Of a DNA stretch of 39,128 nt, positions 17,912 through 24,869 are shown piece after piece. The notes beneath the pieces are model-generated. The model was given only the letters and a program-made list of their open reading frames with translations. It was not told the origin of the DNA and searched no databases. This stretch comes from Oscillochloris sp. Its GTDB lineage: Bacteria > Chloroflexota > Chloroflexia > Chloroflexales > Chloroflexaceae. Positions within the stretch are counted from its first letter, which is position 1. Every line of letters starts with the position of its first letter. The stretch is from assembly GCA_012032775.1 (NCBI GenBank), contig JAAUQO010000029.1:1-39128 (forward strand), given 5' to 3'. Made by a program: the position numbers and the translations under genes.

Positions 17912-17970
17912 GAGAACGTAGAACGGTTCTTCGCTCGCGAAGTACTGTTTTACGTTCTCTGTTTTCTAGC
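17912..17970 (+). terminator. Intrinsic terminator after rpsI
   Basis: A 22-base left arm (17912-17933, starting GAGAACGTA) pairs with 17938-17959 (ending TACGTTCTC) around a CTCG loop, with three non-Watson-Crick positions. A T-rich run, TGTTTTCTAG, follows at once. Stem length and T-run make this the clearest terminator in the window, closing the ribosomal supercluster. Confidence 0.85.
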
Positions 17971-17975
17971 TTTAT

Positions 17976-18593
17976 ATGCGTGTCATCACAGGAAAAGCTA
18001 AAGGCCATCGACTAAAGGCGCCTAAGGGTATGGGGACTCGCCCTATGCTCGATAAAGTGAAAGAGGCTTTGTTCTCGATCCTTGAGGGGTATGGTCGTAT
18101 CCGTGGGCAGGTGTTGGATCTATATGCCGGCACCGGTTCGCTCGGTATCGAGTGCCTATCGCGTGGTGCGAAGAGCGCAGACTTTGTGGAACAGAGTGCG
18201 CATGTTTGCGGTATCATTCGCGATAATCTGCGGCACACGAAACTCGATTCCGACGCCCGCGTGCATTGCATGGCTGTGGATCGCTTCTTAAACGCCCATC
18301 GCGGTTGTAGGTGCTATGATATAATCGTGATGGATCCGCCGTATGCCGATCCGGCGATTGAGCGAACGATCGAGTTGGTTGTCGCAACCGGCATGGGCCA
18401 TGACGGTACGTTGCTGATCGTCGGGCATGCAAGCCGACGCCCGCTAGCCGATCAGTATCCCGGTATGGAGCGGATCACGTTACGACGGTATGGTGACTCC
18501 AGTTTCTCGATTTATGCGTTCCGTGAAGACGTGACCCCGCCTACGTCCGATGCGGCAGATGCGTCGTCGAACAACGATCTACGACCGGAATAA
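17976..18593 (+). CDS. rsmD: 16S rRNA (guanine-966-N2)-methyltransferase RsmD
   Basis: RsmD methylates G966 of 16S rRNA during 30S assembly. The product begins MRVITGKAKGHRLKAPKG, has the AdoMet-binding motif VLDLYAGTGSLGIECLSRGA (about residues 47-66), and the catalytic DPPY box in IIVMDPPYADPAIE. Length is 205 residues with a C-terminal extension rich in Asp, Ser and Ala. The ATG lies immediately after the terminator T-run, with no recognisable ribosome site, so the exact start is somewhat uncertain. coaD follows, as in many bacteria. Confidence 0.93.
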   Translation: MRVITGKAKGHRLKAPKGMGTRPMLDKVKEALFSILEGYGRIRGQVLDLYAGTGSLGIECLSRGAKSADFVEQSAHVCGIIRDNLRHTKLDSDARVHCMAVDRFLNAHRGCRCYDIIVMDPPYADPAIERTIELVVATGMGHDGTLLIVGHASRRPLADQYPGMERITLRRYGDSSFSIYAFREDVTPPTSDAADASSNNDLRPE

Positions 18594-18744
18594 AACCGGC
18601 GCCACCACCTCGTGATATGTTTTAGGACGTGCGTGAATGGCAACTCTGTTACCCTACAATTGATGAAACCTGGCGTGCAGCCCGGTTCGCGGTGAAGATC
18701 AACTGCGAGATAACACTCGTCGGTTGTATAGATCAGGTTTGACC

Positions 18745-19230
18745 ATGCGGATTGCGGTCTATCCCGGTAGTTTCGACCCGGTAACCTATGCCCACCTTGA
18801 TGTTGCTCGGCGAGCTGCACGGGTTTTTGACCGGGTAGTAATGGCGATTTTCGATCGACCGAACAAGAAATTACTCTTCACTACTGCCGAGCGGTTGGAT
18901 CTGTTGCACGAAGCAGTTCGCGAAATTCCGAGGGTCGAGGCCACCAGTTACAATGTTCTGACGGTGACATTTGCCCATACAATCGGCGCGATTGCCTTAA
19001 TACGTGGGCTACGAGGTGCCGGCGATTTTGAGGCCGAGTACCAGATGGCGCTCGTCAATCAGGCGCTTGAGCCGTCGGTCGAAGTAGTGTGGCTTCCAGC
19101 CAGCCGCGAGTATACGCACATTAGTTCCAGTGCGGTGCGCGAAATGGCGGCGCTGGGGCGTAATCCGGTAGAGTTTGTGCCGCCGCATGTGCTGACGGCA
19201 CTCCAGCAGAAGTTTCCACAAAGGGGGTGA
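18745..19230 (+). CDS. coaD: Phosphopantetheine adenylyltransferase
   Basis: CoaD transfers AMP to 4'-phosphopantetheine, the penultimate step of CoA synthesis. The ATG at 18745 gives [20 protein letters not shown], the nucleotidyltransferase start; the usual GH of the second motif is AH here. The motif [20 protein letters not shown] and the C-terminal [15 protein letters not shown] are intact. Length 161 residues. A possible TTG start at 18724 would add seven residues without family support. It follows rsmD by 151 bases and overlaps the next gene by four bases. Confidence 0.96.
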   Translation: MRIAVYPGSFDPVTYAHLDVARRAARVFDRVVMAIFDRPNKKLLFTTAERLDLLHEAVREIPRVEATSYNVLTVTFAHTIGAIALIRGLRGAGDFEAEYQMALVNQALEPSVEVVWLPASREYTHISSSAVREMAALGRNPVEFVPPHVLTALQQKFPQRG

Positions 19231-19646
19231 GGGTCATCGAGTTGGATGATCTGATCGATGAGCTGGAGGATGCGCTGGCCGATGGCCGGCGAGTGCCGTT
19301 TAGCGGTCGGTTACTGGTGGATGAGGATCGGATCCTCGACATTATCGACCGGATGCGGGTGGCACTGCCTGAAGAACTCAAACGAGCCCGGCGCGTGATC
19401 CAGGATCAGGAGCGCTTGATTGCCGAGGCTCAGGCACGGGTACAACAGGTATTGGAAGAACGTGGCCTGACAGAGGCAATTGAGGCAGAGCGGATGCGCC
19501 TGATCCGCCAGGCGGAACAGGAAGCAGTACAGATCCGCGCCGGCGCCGATGAATACGCCCGTCAGGTATTGGAAGAGCTTGACGACCGACTGACCAAGTT
19601 GAGCACCAGTGTCCGAAACGGCTTGAGCGCACTCGGCGACGGCTGA
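19227..19646 (+). CDS. Conserved coiled-coil protein of unknown function
   Basis: The family name is not known to me. The product (139 residues) starts at GTG, which overlaps the coaD stop (GTGA), with AAGGGG just upstream. The N-terminal part has acidic helices and the phrase [20 protein letters not shown]. From about residue 45 to 125 it is one long charged coiled coil, rich in Glu, Arg and Gln, resembling the stalk region of ATP synthase b/E-type subunits or DivIVA-like proteins. No membrane segment or catalytic motif is seen. Coupling with coaD suggests cotranscription; no functional link is shown. Confidence 0.8.
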   Translation: MRVIELDDLIDELEDALADGRRVPFSGRLLVDEDRILDIIDRMRVALPEELKRARRVIQDQERLIAEAQARVQQVLEERGLTEAIEAERMRLIRQAEQEAVQIRAGADEYARQVLEELDDRLTKLSTSVRNGLSALGDG

Positions 19647-19663
19647 TCGGAACACTGCTCAGC

Positions 19664-19692
19664 TTGACAGTATGCAAGCTTCTGGCTATAAT
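19664..19692 (+). promoter_or_regulatory. Consensus sigma-70 type promoter for yceD-rpmF
   Basis: TTGACA (19664-19669) and TATAAT (19687-19692) are both perfect consensus boxes, separated by exactly 17 bases. Transcription would start near 19699, about 35 bases before the yceD ATG. It lies 17 bases after the preceding gene. This is the strongest promoter seen in the window. Confidence 0.9.
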
Positions 19693-19733
19693 GCGGCGTT
19701 CCTGCGCCAAGTTGCGCAGAGTCGCACATATCA

Positions 19734-20282
19734 ATGTCAACGATAAAATTTAATGTCGCGCAGTTGTTGCGTGAAGAGATCGGTGCACGCCGGGAGCTTC
19801 CATTTACGGAACCGTTGCTCTCGATTGACAACGATCTCACCATGCGCGATCTTGATGGCCTGGTGCGGTTTACGCGCACTGTTACCGGTGTGTATGCCCA
19901 TGTGCAGGTGCGCGGGGTGGTAGAACTGATTTGTGTGCGTTCGCTCGAACCGTTCGACTATCCGATTGAGCTGGATTTTCGCGACGAGTTTCACTCAGTA
20001 ATCGATGTGATAAGTGGAGTACATCTGCCGACACCACCGGAAGATGATCCGTTTATGTTGAGTGATGCACATCTGGCAGATATCGGTGAAGCGATTCGCG
20101 AATATGCGTTGCTGGAGTTGCCGCTTAATCCGGTAAGTCCCGAGTATCGTGATCGGCCGGTATCGTACTCGGTTCAGTCCGATGATCTGGACGAAGAGGC
20201 GGAAAACGCCGATAGTGACGAGTCCGGCTCGCTTGAGGCACTTAAAGCCTGGGCTGAGCGCCATAATCGAAAAAACAAGTAG
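19734..20282 (+). CDS. yceD: YceD family (DUF177) protein
   Basis: Proteins of this family are encoded next to rpmF in a very wide range of bacteria and are linked to 23S rRNA processing or L32 handling. The product is 182 residues. It shows the family core ELPFTEPLLSIDNDLTMRD, the single-cysteine motif VVELICVRSLEPFDYPIELD, and an acidic C-terminal region (about residues 145-165). It starts at ATG 19734, about 35 bases after the predicted transcript start, without a strong ribosome site. rpmF follows after 12 bases. Confidence 0.9.
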   Translation: MSTIKFNVAQLLREEIGARRELPFTEPLLSIDNDLTMRDLDGLVRFTRTVTGVYAHVQVRGVVELICVRSLEPFDYPIELDFRDEFHSVIDVISGVHLPTPPEDDPFMLSDAHLADIGEAIREYALLELPLNPVSPEYRDRPVSYSVQSDDLDEEAENADSDESGSLEALKAWAERHNRKNK

Positions 20283-20294
20283 GAGTTATGAATC

Positions 20295-20492
20295 ATGGGT
20301 GCAGTACCGAAGCGTAAAGTCTCACGGCATCGGCGCGGCAATCGCCGCCAACACCTGGCGCTGACCGCGCCGACGTTGGTGACATGTTCACGATGCGGGA
20401 GCCTGATGCGCAACCACTATCCGTGCAAAGAGTGTGGAACGTATCGTGGTCGTCAGATTTTGACGCCGCGCGACGACTCGGCCGAGAGCTAG
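20295..20492 (+). CDS. rpmF: 50S ribosomal protein L32, zinc type
   Basis: L32 is a small zinc-ribbon 50S protein. The product starts MGAVPKRKVSRHRRGNRRQ and has two intact zinc pairs, CSRC and CKEC, in the order expected, then GTYRGRQIL. Length 65 residues. The ATG is nine bases after AGGAG. It is the second gene of a short unit driven by the consensus promoter at 19664-19692. A palindrome and hairpin follow before fabH. Confidence 0.97.
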   Translation: MGAVPKRKVSRHRRGNRRQHLALTAPTLVTCSRCGSLMRNHYPCKECGTYRGRQILTPRDDSAES

Positions 20493-20537
20493 GCGCCCGG
20501 TCGATTGCCGGCTTCTAAGGGCAGATGGTGAAGATCC

Positions 20538-20557
20538 ACCGGTGTCTAGACACCGGT
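20538..20557 (+). promoter_or_regulatory. Perfect 20-base palindrome upstream of fabH
   Basis: ACCGGTGTCTAGACACCGGT reads identically on both strands. It lies 45 bases after rpmF and about 60 bases before a -10 box. As DNA it could be an operator for a dimeric regulator of the fab genes; as RNA it gives an eight-pair hairpin with loop CTAG, part of a rpmF terminator. No U-run follows it. Confidence 0.5.
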
Positions 20558-20558
20558 T

Positions 20559-20614
20559 CAGCGAGAGGAGGGGCTGATATTCGGCAGGTATGCCGGGTAT
20601 GAGCCCCTTCGCTG
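20559..20614 (+). terminator. Stacked hairpin after rpmF
   Basis: CAGCGA (20559-20564) pairs with TCGCTG (20609-20614), and GGGGCT (20570-20575) with AGCCCC (20602-20607). Inside lies a third stem, CGGCA with TGCCG. The T-rich stretch that follows is only TTATAAT, which is also the -10 box of the next promoter. A terminator for the yceD-rpmF unit is likely but not certain. Confidence 0.45.
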
Positions 20615-20615
20615 T

Positions 20616-20621
20616 TATAAT
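20616..20621 (+). promoter_or_regulatory. Probable -10 box of the fab promoter
   Basis: TATAAT at 20616-20621 is a perfect -10 hexamer, 62 bases before the fabH start. The position 17 bases upstream (about 20593-20598) reads CCGGGT, not a -35 consensus, and lies within the preceding hairpin. An activator, an extended -10 or weak basal expression may apply. Confidence 0.5.
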
Positions 20622-20683
20622 ACGCCATAAAGAAAGCAGGACGCGGGCCACAACTCGCGTGTGGTAGCGGAAAGGCGGGTAGT

Positions 20684-21688
20684 GTGAGCAGCGGACGCTA
20701 TGCGGCTTTGACTGGCTGGGGTATGGCGGTACCCCAACGGATAGTGACAAATGCTGAATTGGCGCAAAAGGTCGATACTTCCGACGAATGGATTCGCACC
20801 CGAACCGGAATACGTGAGCGCCGGGTGGCCGGCCCCGATGAGCCAACTTCAGCCCTGGCGGCAGCAGCCGGACAAGCAGCACTCGTCCGAGCGGGGCTGT
20901 CGGCCGCCGATATCGATATGGTGATTGTCACTACCTGTACCCCCGACCGGCCCTTCCCCGCTACGGCATGTGCTGTTCAAGCTCGCCTGGGTATGGCACA
21001 CGGCAGCGCCTTCGATCTGGTTGCCGCCTGTAGCGGCTTCGTCTACGGGATGACGGTTGCATCCGGACTTGTACGGAGCGGCGTGAGCCGGAATCTGCTG
21101 CTGATCGGCGCCGATATTTTCACCCACTTGATTAACTGGAACGATCGCAACACCTGTGTGCTTTTCGGCGACGGCGCAGGTGCGGTTGTATTACAGGCGA
21201 CGGATGCACCGCTCGGCCTCTTGTCGGCGAATCTGGGTTCCTGGGGTGAAGGTGAAGACCTGATGGTGGCCGAAACGGGCGGCACACGCCAACCGGCAAC
21301 GCCCGAATTGCTTGCAAGCGGTAGCCAGTTTGTAACGATGAACGGGCGTGAGATCTTCAAACATGCCGTGCGCGAAATGTGCAACTCGGCGCAGCGTGCG
21401 GTTGAGGAAGCCGGGTTGACACTCGATGACATTGCGCTGGTGGTGCCGCATCAGGCGAATGTACGGATTATCGAGGCTGTAGCACGGCGCCTGGAACTAC
21501 CGATGGACAGGTTTGTCGTTAACCTCGATCGCTACGGCAATACCTCGGCGGCCTCGGTGCCGATTGCCCTTTCGGAAGCGGCCGAGCAGGGTCGCATTCC
21601 CGACGGCGCCTATGTGCTCATGACGGCATTCGGCGGTGGGTTAACCTGGGGCTCATGCGTCGTACGTTGGGGCGGCTCGCCGAAGTAG
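20684..21688 (+). CDS. fabH: 3-oxoacyl-ACP synthase III (KAS III)
   Basis: FabH condenses acyl-CoA with malonyl-ACP and so starts fatty acid synthesis. The catalytic triad is visible: C116 in DLVAACSGFVYG, H256 in VVPHQANVRIIEA and N286 in RYGNTSAASVPIALSEA. The start is GTG at 20684, giving MSSGRYAALTGWGMAVPQRI; the upstream GCGGGTAGT is a weak ribosome site. Length is 334 residues, normal. It is the first gene of the fabH-fabD-fabG block; plsX, often between rpmF and fabH, is absent. Confidence 0.97.
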   Translation: MSSGRYAALTGWGMAVPQRIVTNAELAQKVDTSDEWIRTRTGIRERRVAGPDEPTSALAAAAGQAALVRAGLSAADIDMVIVTTCTPDRPFPATACAVQARLGMAHGSAFDLVAACSGFVYGMTVASGLVRSGVSRNLLLIGADIFTHLINWNDRNTCVLFGDGAGAVVLQATDAPLGLLSANLGSWGEGEDLMVAETGGTRQPATPELLASGSQFVTMNGREIFKHAVREMCNSAQRAVEEAGLTLDDIALVVPHQANVRIIEAVARRLELPMDRFVVNLDRYGNTSAASVPIALSEAAEQGRIPDGAYVLMTAFGGGLTWGSCVVRWGGSPK

Positions 21689-21751
21689 CGCCCTTTGTAA
21701 TGGGTACACCGAGGCGTGATTCGTTCACAGAGTAATGGATAGACAGGTGTT

Positions 21752-22708
21752 ATGACGACTGCGTGGATCTTCCCCGGCCAGGGCTCGCAAGTGGTTGGTA
21801 TGGGACGGCACTTGTATGAGCAGATGCCGGAGGCGCGTGCGGTATTCGACGAAGCTGATCAGACGCTGGGTTTCGGACTGAGTGAACTCTGCTTCGAGGG
21901 GCCGGAAGAACGCCTAACCGCAACAGAATATGCTCAGCCGGCCTTGCTGACAGTAAGCACTGCACTGGTACGAGCGATTCGGGTGATAGGCGGCGAACGG
22001 CTCCTAGAGCCAACAATGGTCGCCGGACATAGTCTGGGCGAGTACTCGGCACTGGTAGCCGGCGGCGCTCTGGATTTCGCCACTGCGATCCGGTTGGTGC
22101 GACGGCGGGGCGAATTGATGGCGGCAGCCAGCGAAGGTGCAATGGCTGCGGTGATCGGCTTGAATGAGGACACGCTGGAGCAAATCTGCCGCGAGACAAG
22201 TGATCAATTGCAACGGGCAGGTGAGCATTCCAGCACGGTAGTGGTCGCCAATTATAATGCACCCGACCAATTAGTGATCAGCGGCAGCACCCATGCGATC
22301 AGCCTGGCCGGCCAGCGGGCGAAATCAGCCGGCGCAAAACGCGTGCTTCCGCTGAAAGTCAGCGCCGCATTTCATTCGCCATTGATGATCAATGCCGCCG
22401 AAGGTATGGCGCGCGAGATCGACACGGTGACGGTACACGATCCATCACCGCCGCTGTTGGCGAATGTCACGGCTGAACCACTACACCGCGCCGAGGATAT
22501 TCGGCGTGAACTTGTGTCGCAGATCGTCGCACCGGTACGCTGGATCGCCTCGGTTCAACGCATGGTTGCCGACGGTATCGCAACGGTTGTAGAGATCGGG
22601 CCGGGCAAAGTGTTAACCGGCCTGATACGGCGGATCGCACCGCAAGTACGTATGGTGAATGTGTCGGGCATTGATGATGTACATTCGTATCTAGCTGAGA
22701 ATCGCTAA
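21752..22708 (+). CDS. fabD: Malonyl-CoA:ACP transacylase
   Basis: FabD moves malonyl from CoA to acyl carrier protein. It starts MTTAWIFPGQGSQVVGMGRH, with the nucleophile S94 in AGHSLGEYSAL and the partner H208 in SAAFHSPLM. The C-terminal part shows VVEIGPGKVLTGLIRRI, a family mark. Length 318 residues. The ATG follows a weak GACAGGTGTT. The stop overlaps the start of fabG by one base, so the two are coupled. Confidence 0.97.
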   Translation: MTTAWIFPGQGSQVVGMGRHLYEQMPEARAVFDEADQTLGFGLSELCFEGPEERLTATEYAQPALLTVSTALVRAIRVIGGERLLEPTMVAGHSLGEYSALVAGGALDFATAIRLVRRRGELMAAASEGAMAAVIGLNEDTLEQICRETSDQLQRAGEHSSTVVVANYNAPDQLVISGSTHAISLAGQRAKSAGAKRVLPLKVSAAFHSPLMINAAEGMAREIDTVTVHDPSPPLLANVTAEPLHRAEDIRRELVSQIVAPVRWIASVQRMVADGIATVVEIGPGKVLTGLIRRIAPQVRMVNVSGIDDVHSYLAENR

Positions 22709-23454
22709 TGCCGCTTGCTGAACAGGTTGCGATTGTCACCGGCGCTTCACGCGGGATCGGACGAGCAGTTGCGCTCGAATTGGCTGCGGCCGGGGCGCGG
22801 GTGCTGGTGAATTATCAGCGTAATGCAACTGCGGCAGCCCATGTGGTGACACAGATTGAGGCCTGCGGCGGCGAGGCATTTGCATTTGGCGCCGACATTG
22901 CCGACCCGGAAGCGGTTGTGGCTATGTTTGAAGCGGCTATTGCGCGCTGGGAACGATTGGATATATTGGTGAACAACGCCGGCGTCACCGCAGATGCCCC
23001 GTTAGCCCGCATGAAGCCCGAACAGTGGGAACGTGTGATCGAAACGGATTTGACCTCGGTGTTTCTTTGTTGCCGGGCGGCGTTACCACTGATGCGCGCC
23101 CGCACATACGGGCGTATCATCAACATCGGGTCGTTAGCCGGTCTGGCGGGCAATGTCGGCCAGACCAATTACGCGGCGGCGAAGGCGGGGTTGATCGGTC
23201 TTAGTCGCGCATTGGCACGTGAAGCAGCCGTAGACGGCATCACGGTTAATGTCGTTGCGCCGGGCTATATCGACACCGAACTGGTTGATACGGTCGCGGC
23301 GTCGCAACGCGAGTGGGCGTTACAGGTGATCGCGTTGCGGCGTTTCGGCACGCCTGATGAAGTCGCGGCCGCAGTGGCCTTCCTGGCTTCACCGCGATCG
23401 TCGTACATTACCGGGCATGTGTTGACGGTGGATGGCGGTTGGGTGATGCCCTGA
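22708..23454 (+). CDS. fabG: 3-oxoacyl-ACP reductase FabG
   Basis: FabG reduces 3-oxoacyl-ACP with NADPH in fatty acid elongation. It is a classical 248-residue short-chain dehydrogenase: TGASRGIG cofactor loop at 11-18, NNAG at 89-92, catalytic S142, Y155 and K159 in the NYAAAKAG motif, and VAPGYIDTELV. The usual tetrad asparagine is Asp here (D114 in ETDLTSVF), a substitution known in other SDRs. It is coupled to fabD and followed after 22 bases by a close paralogue. acpP does not follow, unlike in many bacteria. Confidence 0.95.
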   Translation: MPLAEQVAIVTGASRGIGRAVALELAAAGARVLVNYQRNATAAAHVVTQIEACGGEAFAFGADIADPEAVVAMFEAAIARWERLDILVNNAGVTADAPLARMKPEQWERVIETDLTSVFLCCRAALPLMRARTYGRIINIGSLAGLAGNVGQTNYAAAKAGLIGLSRALAREAAVDGITVNVVAPGYIDTELVDTVAASQREWALQVIALRRFGTPDEVAAAVAFLASPRSSYITGHVLTVDGGWVMP

Positions 23455-23476
23455 TTGAATTGGCACCGGGGGCACG

Positions 23477-24222
23477 ATGGATTTCAGCGGCCAGACAGCG
23501 ATCGTAACCGGCGCATCGGGCGGGATCGGACGAGCAGTGGCCTACCGGCTCGCCAGGTACGGAGCAAATGTGCTCTGCGCATATTACCGGCAGGCCGATG
23601 CGGCCGAAGAGACAGTGGCGCAGATCAGGGCGATAGGCGGCGAAGCAGTGGCATGTGGCACCGATGTCGGTGATGCGAAGGCCGCCGGAAACGTGATCAG
23701 CGCTGCTATGGAGCGCTGGGGCCGGATCGATGTCCTGGTCAATTGCGCCGGAGTTGCGCATTACGGGCCGTTGGAAACAACCGATCTGGAACGCTGGCGC
23801 CAGGTGATCGGGGTGAATTTATCGGGCGTGTATCATACATGCCGCGCGGCATTACGCCCATGATGCAGCGGCGCTACGGGCGGATCGTCAATCTCTCGGC
23901 ATTGCATGCACGGGGCGGATTTCCCGGCCAGGCCGATTATTCAGCGGCAACGGGCGGTGTCCTTGGCTTCACACGTTCCCTGGCCCGCGAAGCAGCTCCC
24001 TGGTCGATCACAGTCAATGCAGTAGCGCCGGGATTTATCGAAACAGAGTTGCTTGAAGCGACGCCGGCTCCGGTGCGAGCCTGGGGTGAGCAGATCATCG
24101 CGATGCGGCGCGCAGGAAAACCCGAGGAAGTTGCCGCCGCTGTGGTATTCCTCGCATCGCCGGAAGCGTCGTACATCACCGGCCACACGCTGGCAGTAGA
24201 CGGCGGCTGGATGATGACATGA
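23477..24222 (+). CDS. FabG-like short-chain dehydrogenase, frameshifted and with altered active site
   Basis: This is a tandem paralogue of fabG. The first frame, MDFSGQTAIVTGASGGIGRA to YHTCRAALRP, stops at 23861-23863. The next frame carries on with MMQRRYGRIVNL to DGGWMMT. One added C in the CCC at 23857-23859 restores a 248-residue protein of FabG length. In the restored protein Y155 and the tetrad asparagine N114 are present, but the position of catalytic Ser142 is Ala (a Ser sits one place earlier) and Lys159 is Thr (DYSAATGG). So it may be catalytically weak or inactive even if the break is a sequencing error. Alternatives are a decaying duplicate or a structural partner of FabG. Confidence 0.85.
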
Positions 24223-24229
24223 CAGCGAA

Positions 24230-24254
24230 AAGGGCGAGGAGTTTCCTCGCCCTT
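24230..24254. terminator. Intrinsic terminator after the fab block
   Basis: AAGGGCGAGGA (24230-24240) and TCCTCGCCCTT (24244-24254) form a perfect eleven-pair stem with a three-base loop, eight bases after the second fabG. On the minus strand the stem is followed by further T residues (CCCTTTTCG), on the plus strand by TTCCGC. It can end the fab transcript and, better, a transcript from the minus strand. Confidence 0.75.
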
Positions 24255-24719
24255 CCGCTACTATATTCGCGCTTCCGTTTCGTCCTATTCCTTGTGAACC
24301 GGCATTGCGAACTGGTTGGCGCCTCAAGGGGTATAGAACAACCTCCGGTACTCAACACGTCTACCGATCCGGCATATCCCGCAGCTGCTCGACCATGTAC
24401 GGTATGTACTGCCAGCTGTTGCTTTTGGGCCTGGCTCACGCACTGTGTGGGATACATGTACCTGACTTCCGCACACTGTGAGCTTTGCCGATACTCAATC
24501 TGCGCTTCTCGCAGAGCATCCGATCGCTCCCTCAGCGATCCGGCGCTTGTCTGTTCGTCTCCCTGGTGCAGTATACTTCACTGCCCATTTCCCCGAACGT
24601 ACGGTGGTGCCCCAAACATAGGTTTCCCTTTACATACGGGGTCAACCGCTTGTGCATACAGCTTGCACATCCTCGATCGTGTTTTCCTCCTTATGATTTG
24701 TATTCCCCCTTGAGGCTAT
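24230..24719 (-). ncRNA. Possible minus-strand transcript, RNA or broken small gene
   Basis: This 647-base gap (24223-24869) has no intact gene of recognisable family. On the minus strand, however, TTGATT (24754-24749) and TATCAT (24731-24726) stand 17 bases apart. A strong AAGGAGG follows at 24692-24686, and the terminator at 24254-24230 closes the unit. The first ATG (24670) opens only 30 codons. Several local stems can be drawn, for example CCGATCGCT with AGCGATCCGG around 24520-24542. It may be a structured RNA of about 490 bases or a gene broken by indels like others in the window. The plus strand shows nothing convincing. Confidence 0.3.
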
Positions 24720-24725
24720 GCCAGG

Positions 24726-24754
24726 ATGATAGCACCAGGAAGCGACAAAATCAA
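24726..24754 (-). promoter_or_regulatory. Promoter-like pair facing the minus strand
   Basis: Read on the minus strand: TTGATT, 17 bases, TATCAT. Each box differs from the consensus by two and one bases, and the spacing is optimal. It lies downstream of crtI in the same direction, so it would start a separate transcript across 24719-24230. Confidence 0.45.
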
Positions 24755-24869
24755 GGTCTTCATCGTTTCTTAACGATATTAGACATGCTCGGATCAGCGT
24801 ATTTTGCGCCTATGTGCCGATCATGAAAAGCCGAAATTGATCGACATCCACCTGAAAGTGTAAAGAATT

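Noticed and set aside
18310-18345. TATAAT inside rsmD as a promoter
   Set aside because: It is within coding sequence just before the catalytic DPPY codons, has no good -35 and no gene start follows.
24219-24713. Open reading of 164 codons on the plus strand in the fab-crtI gap
   Set aside because: It starts inside the end of the second fabG, is rich in Cys, Trp and His without any domain pattern, runs through the terminator stem and lacks a ribosome site.
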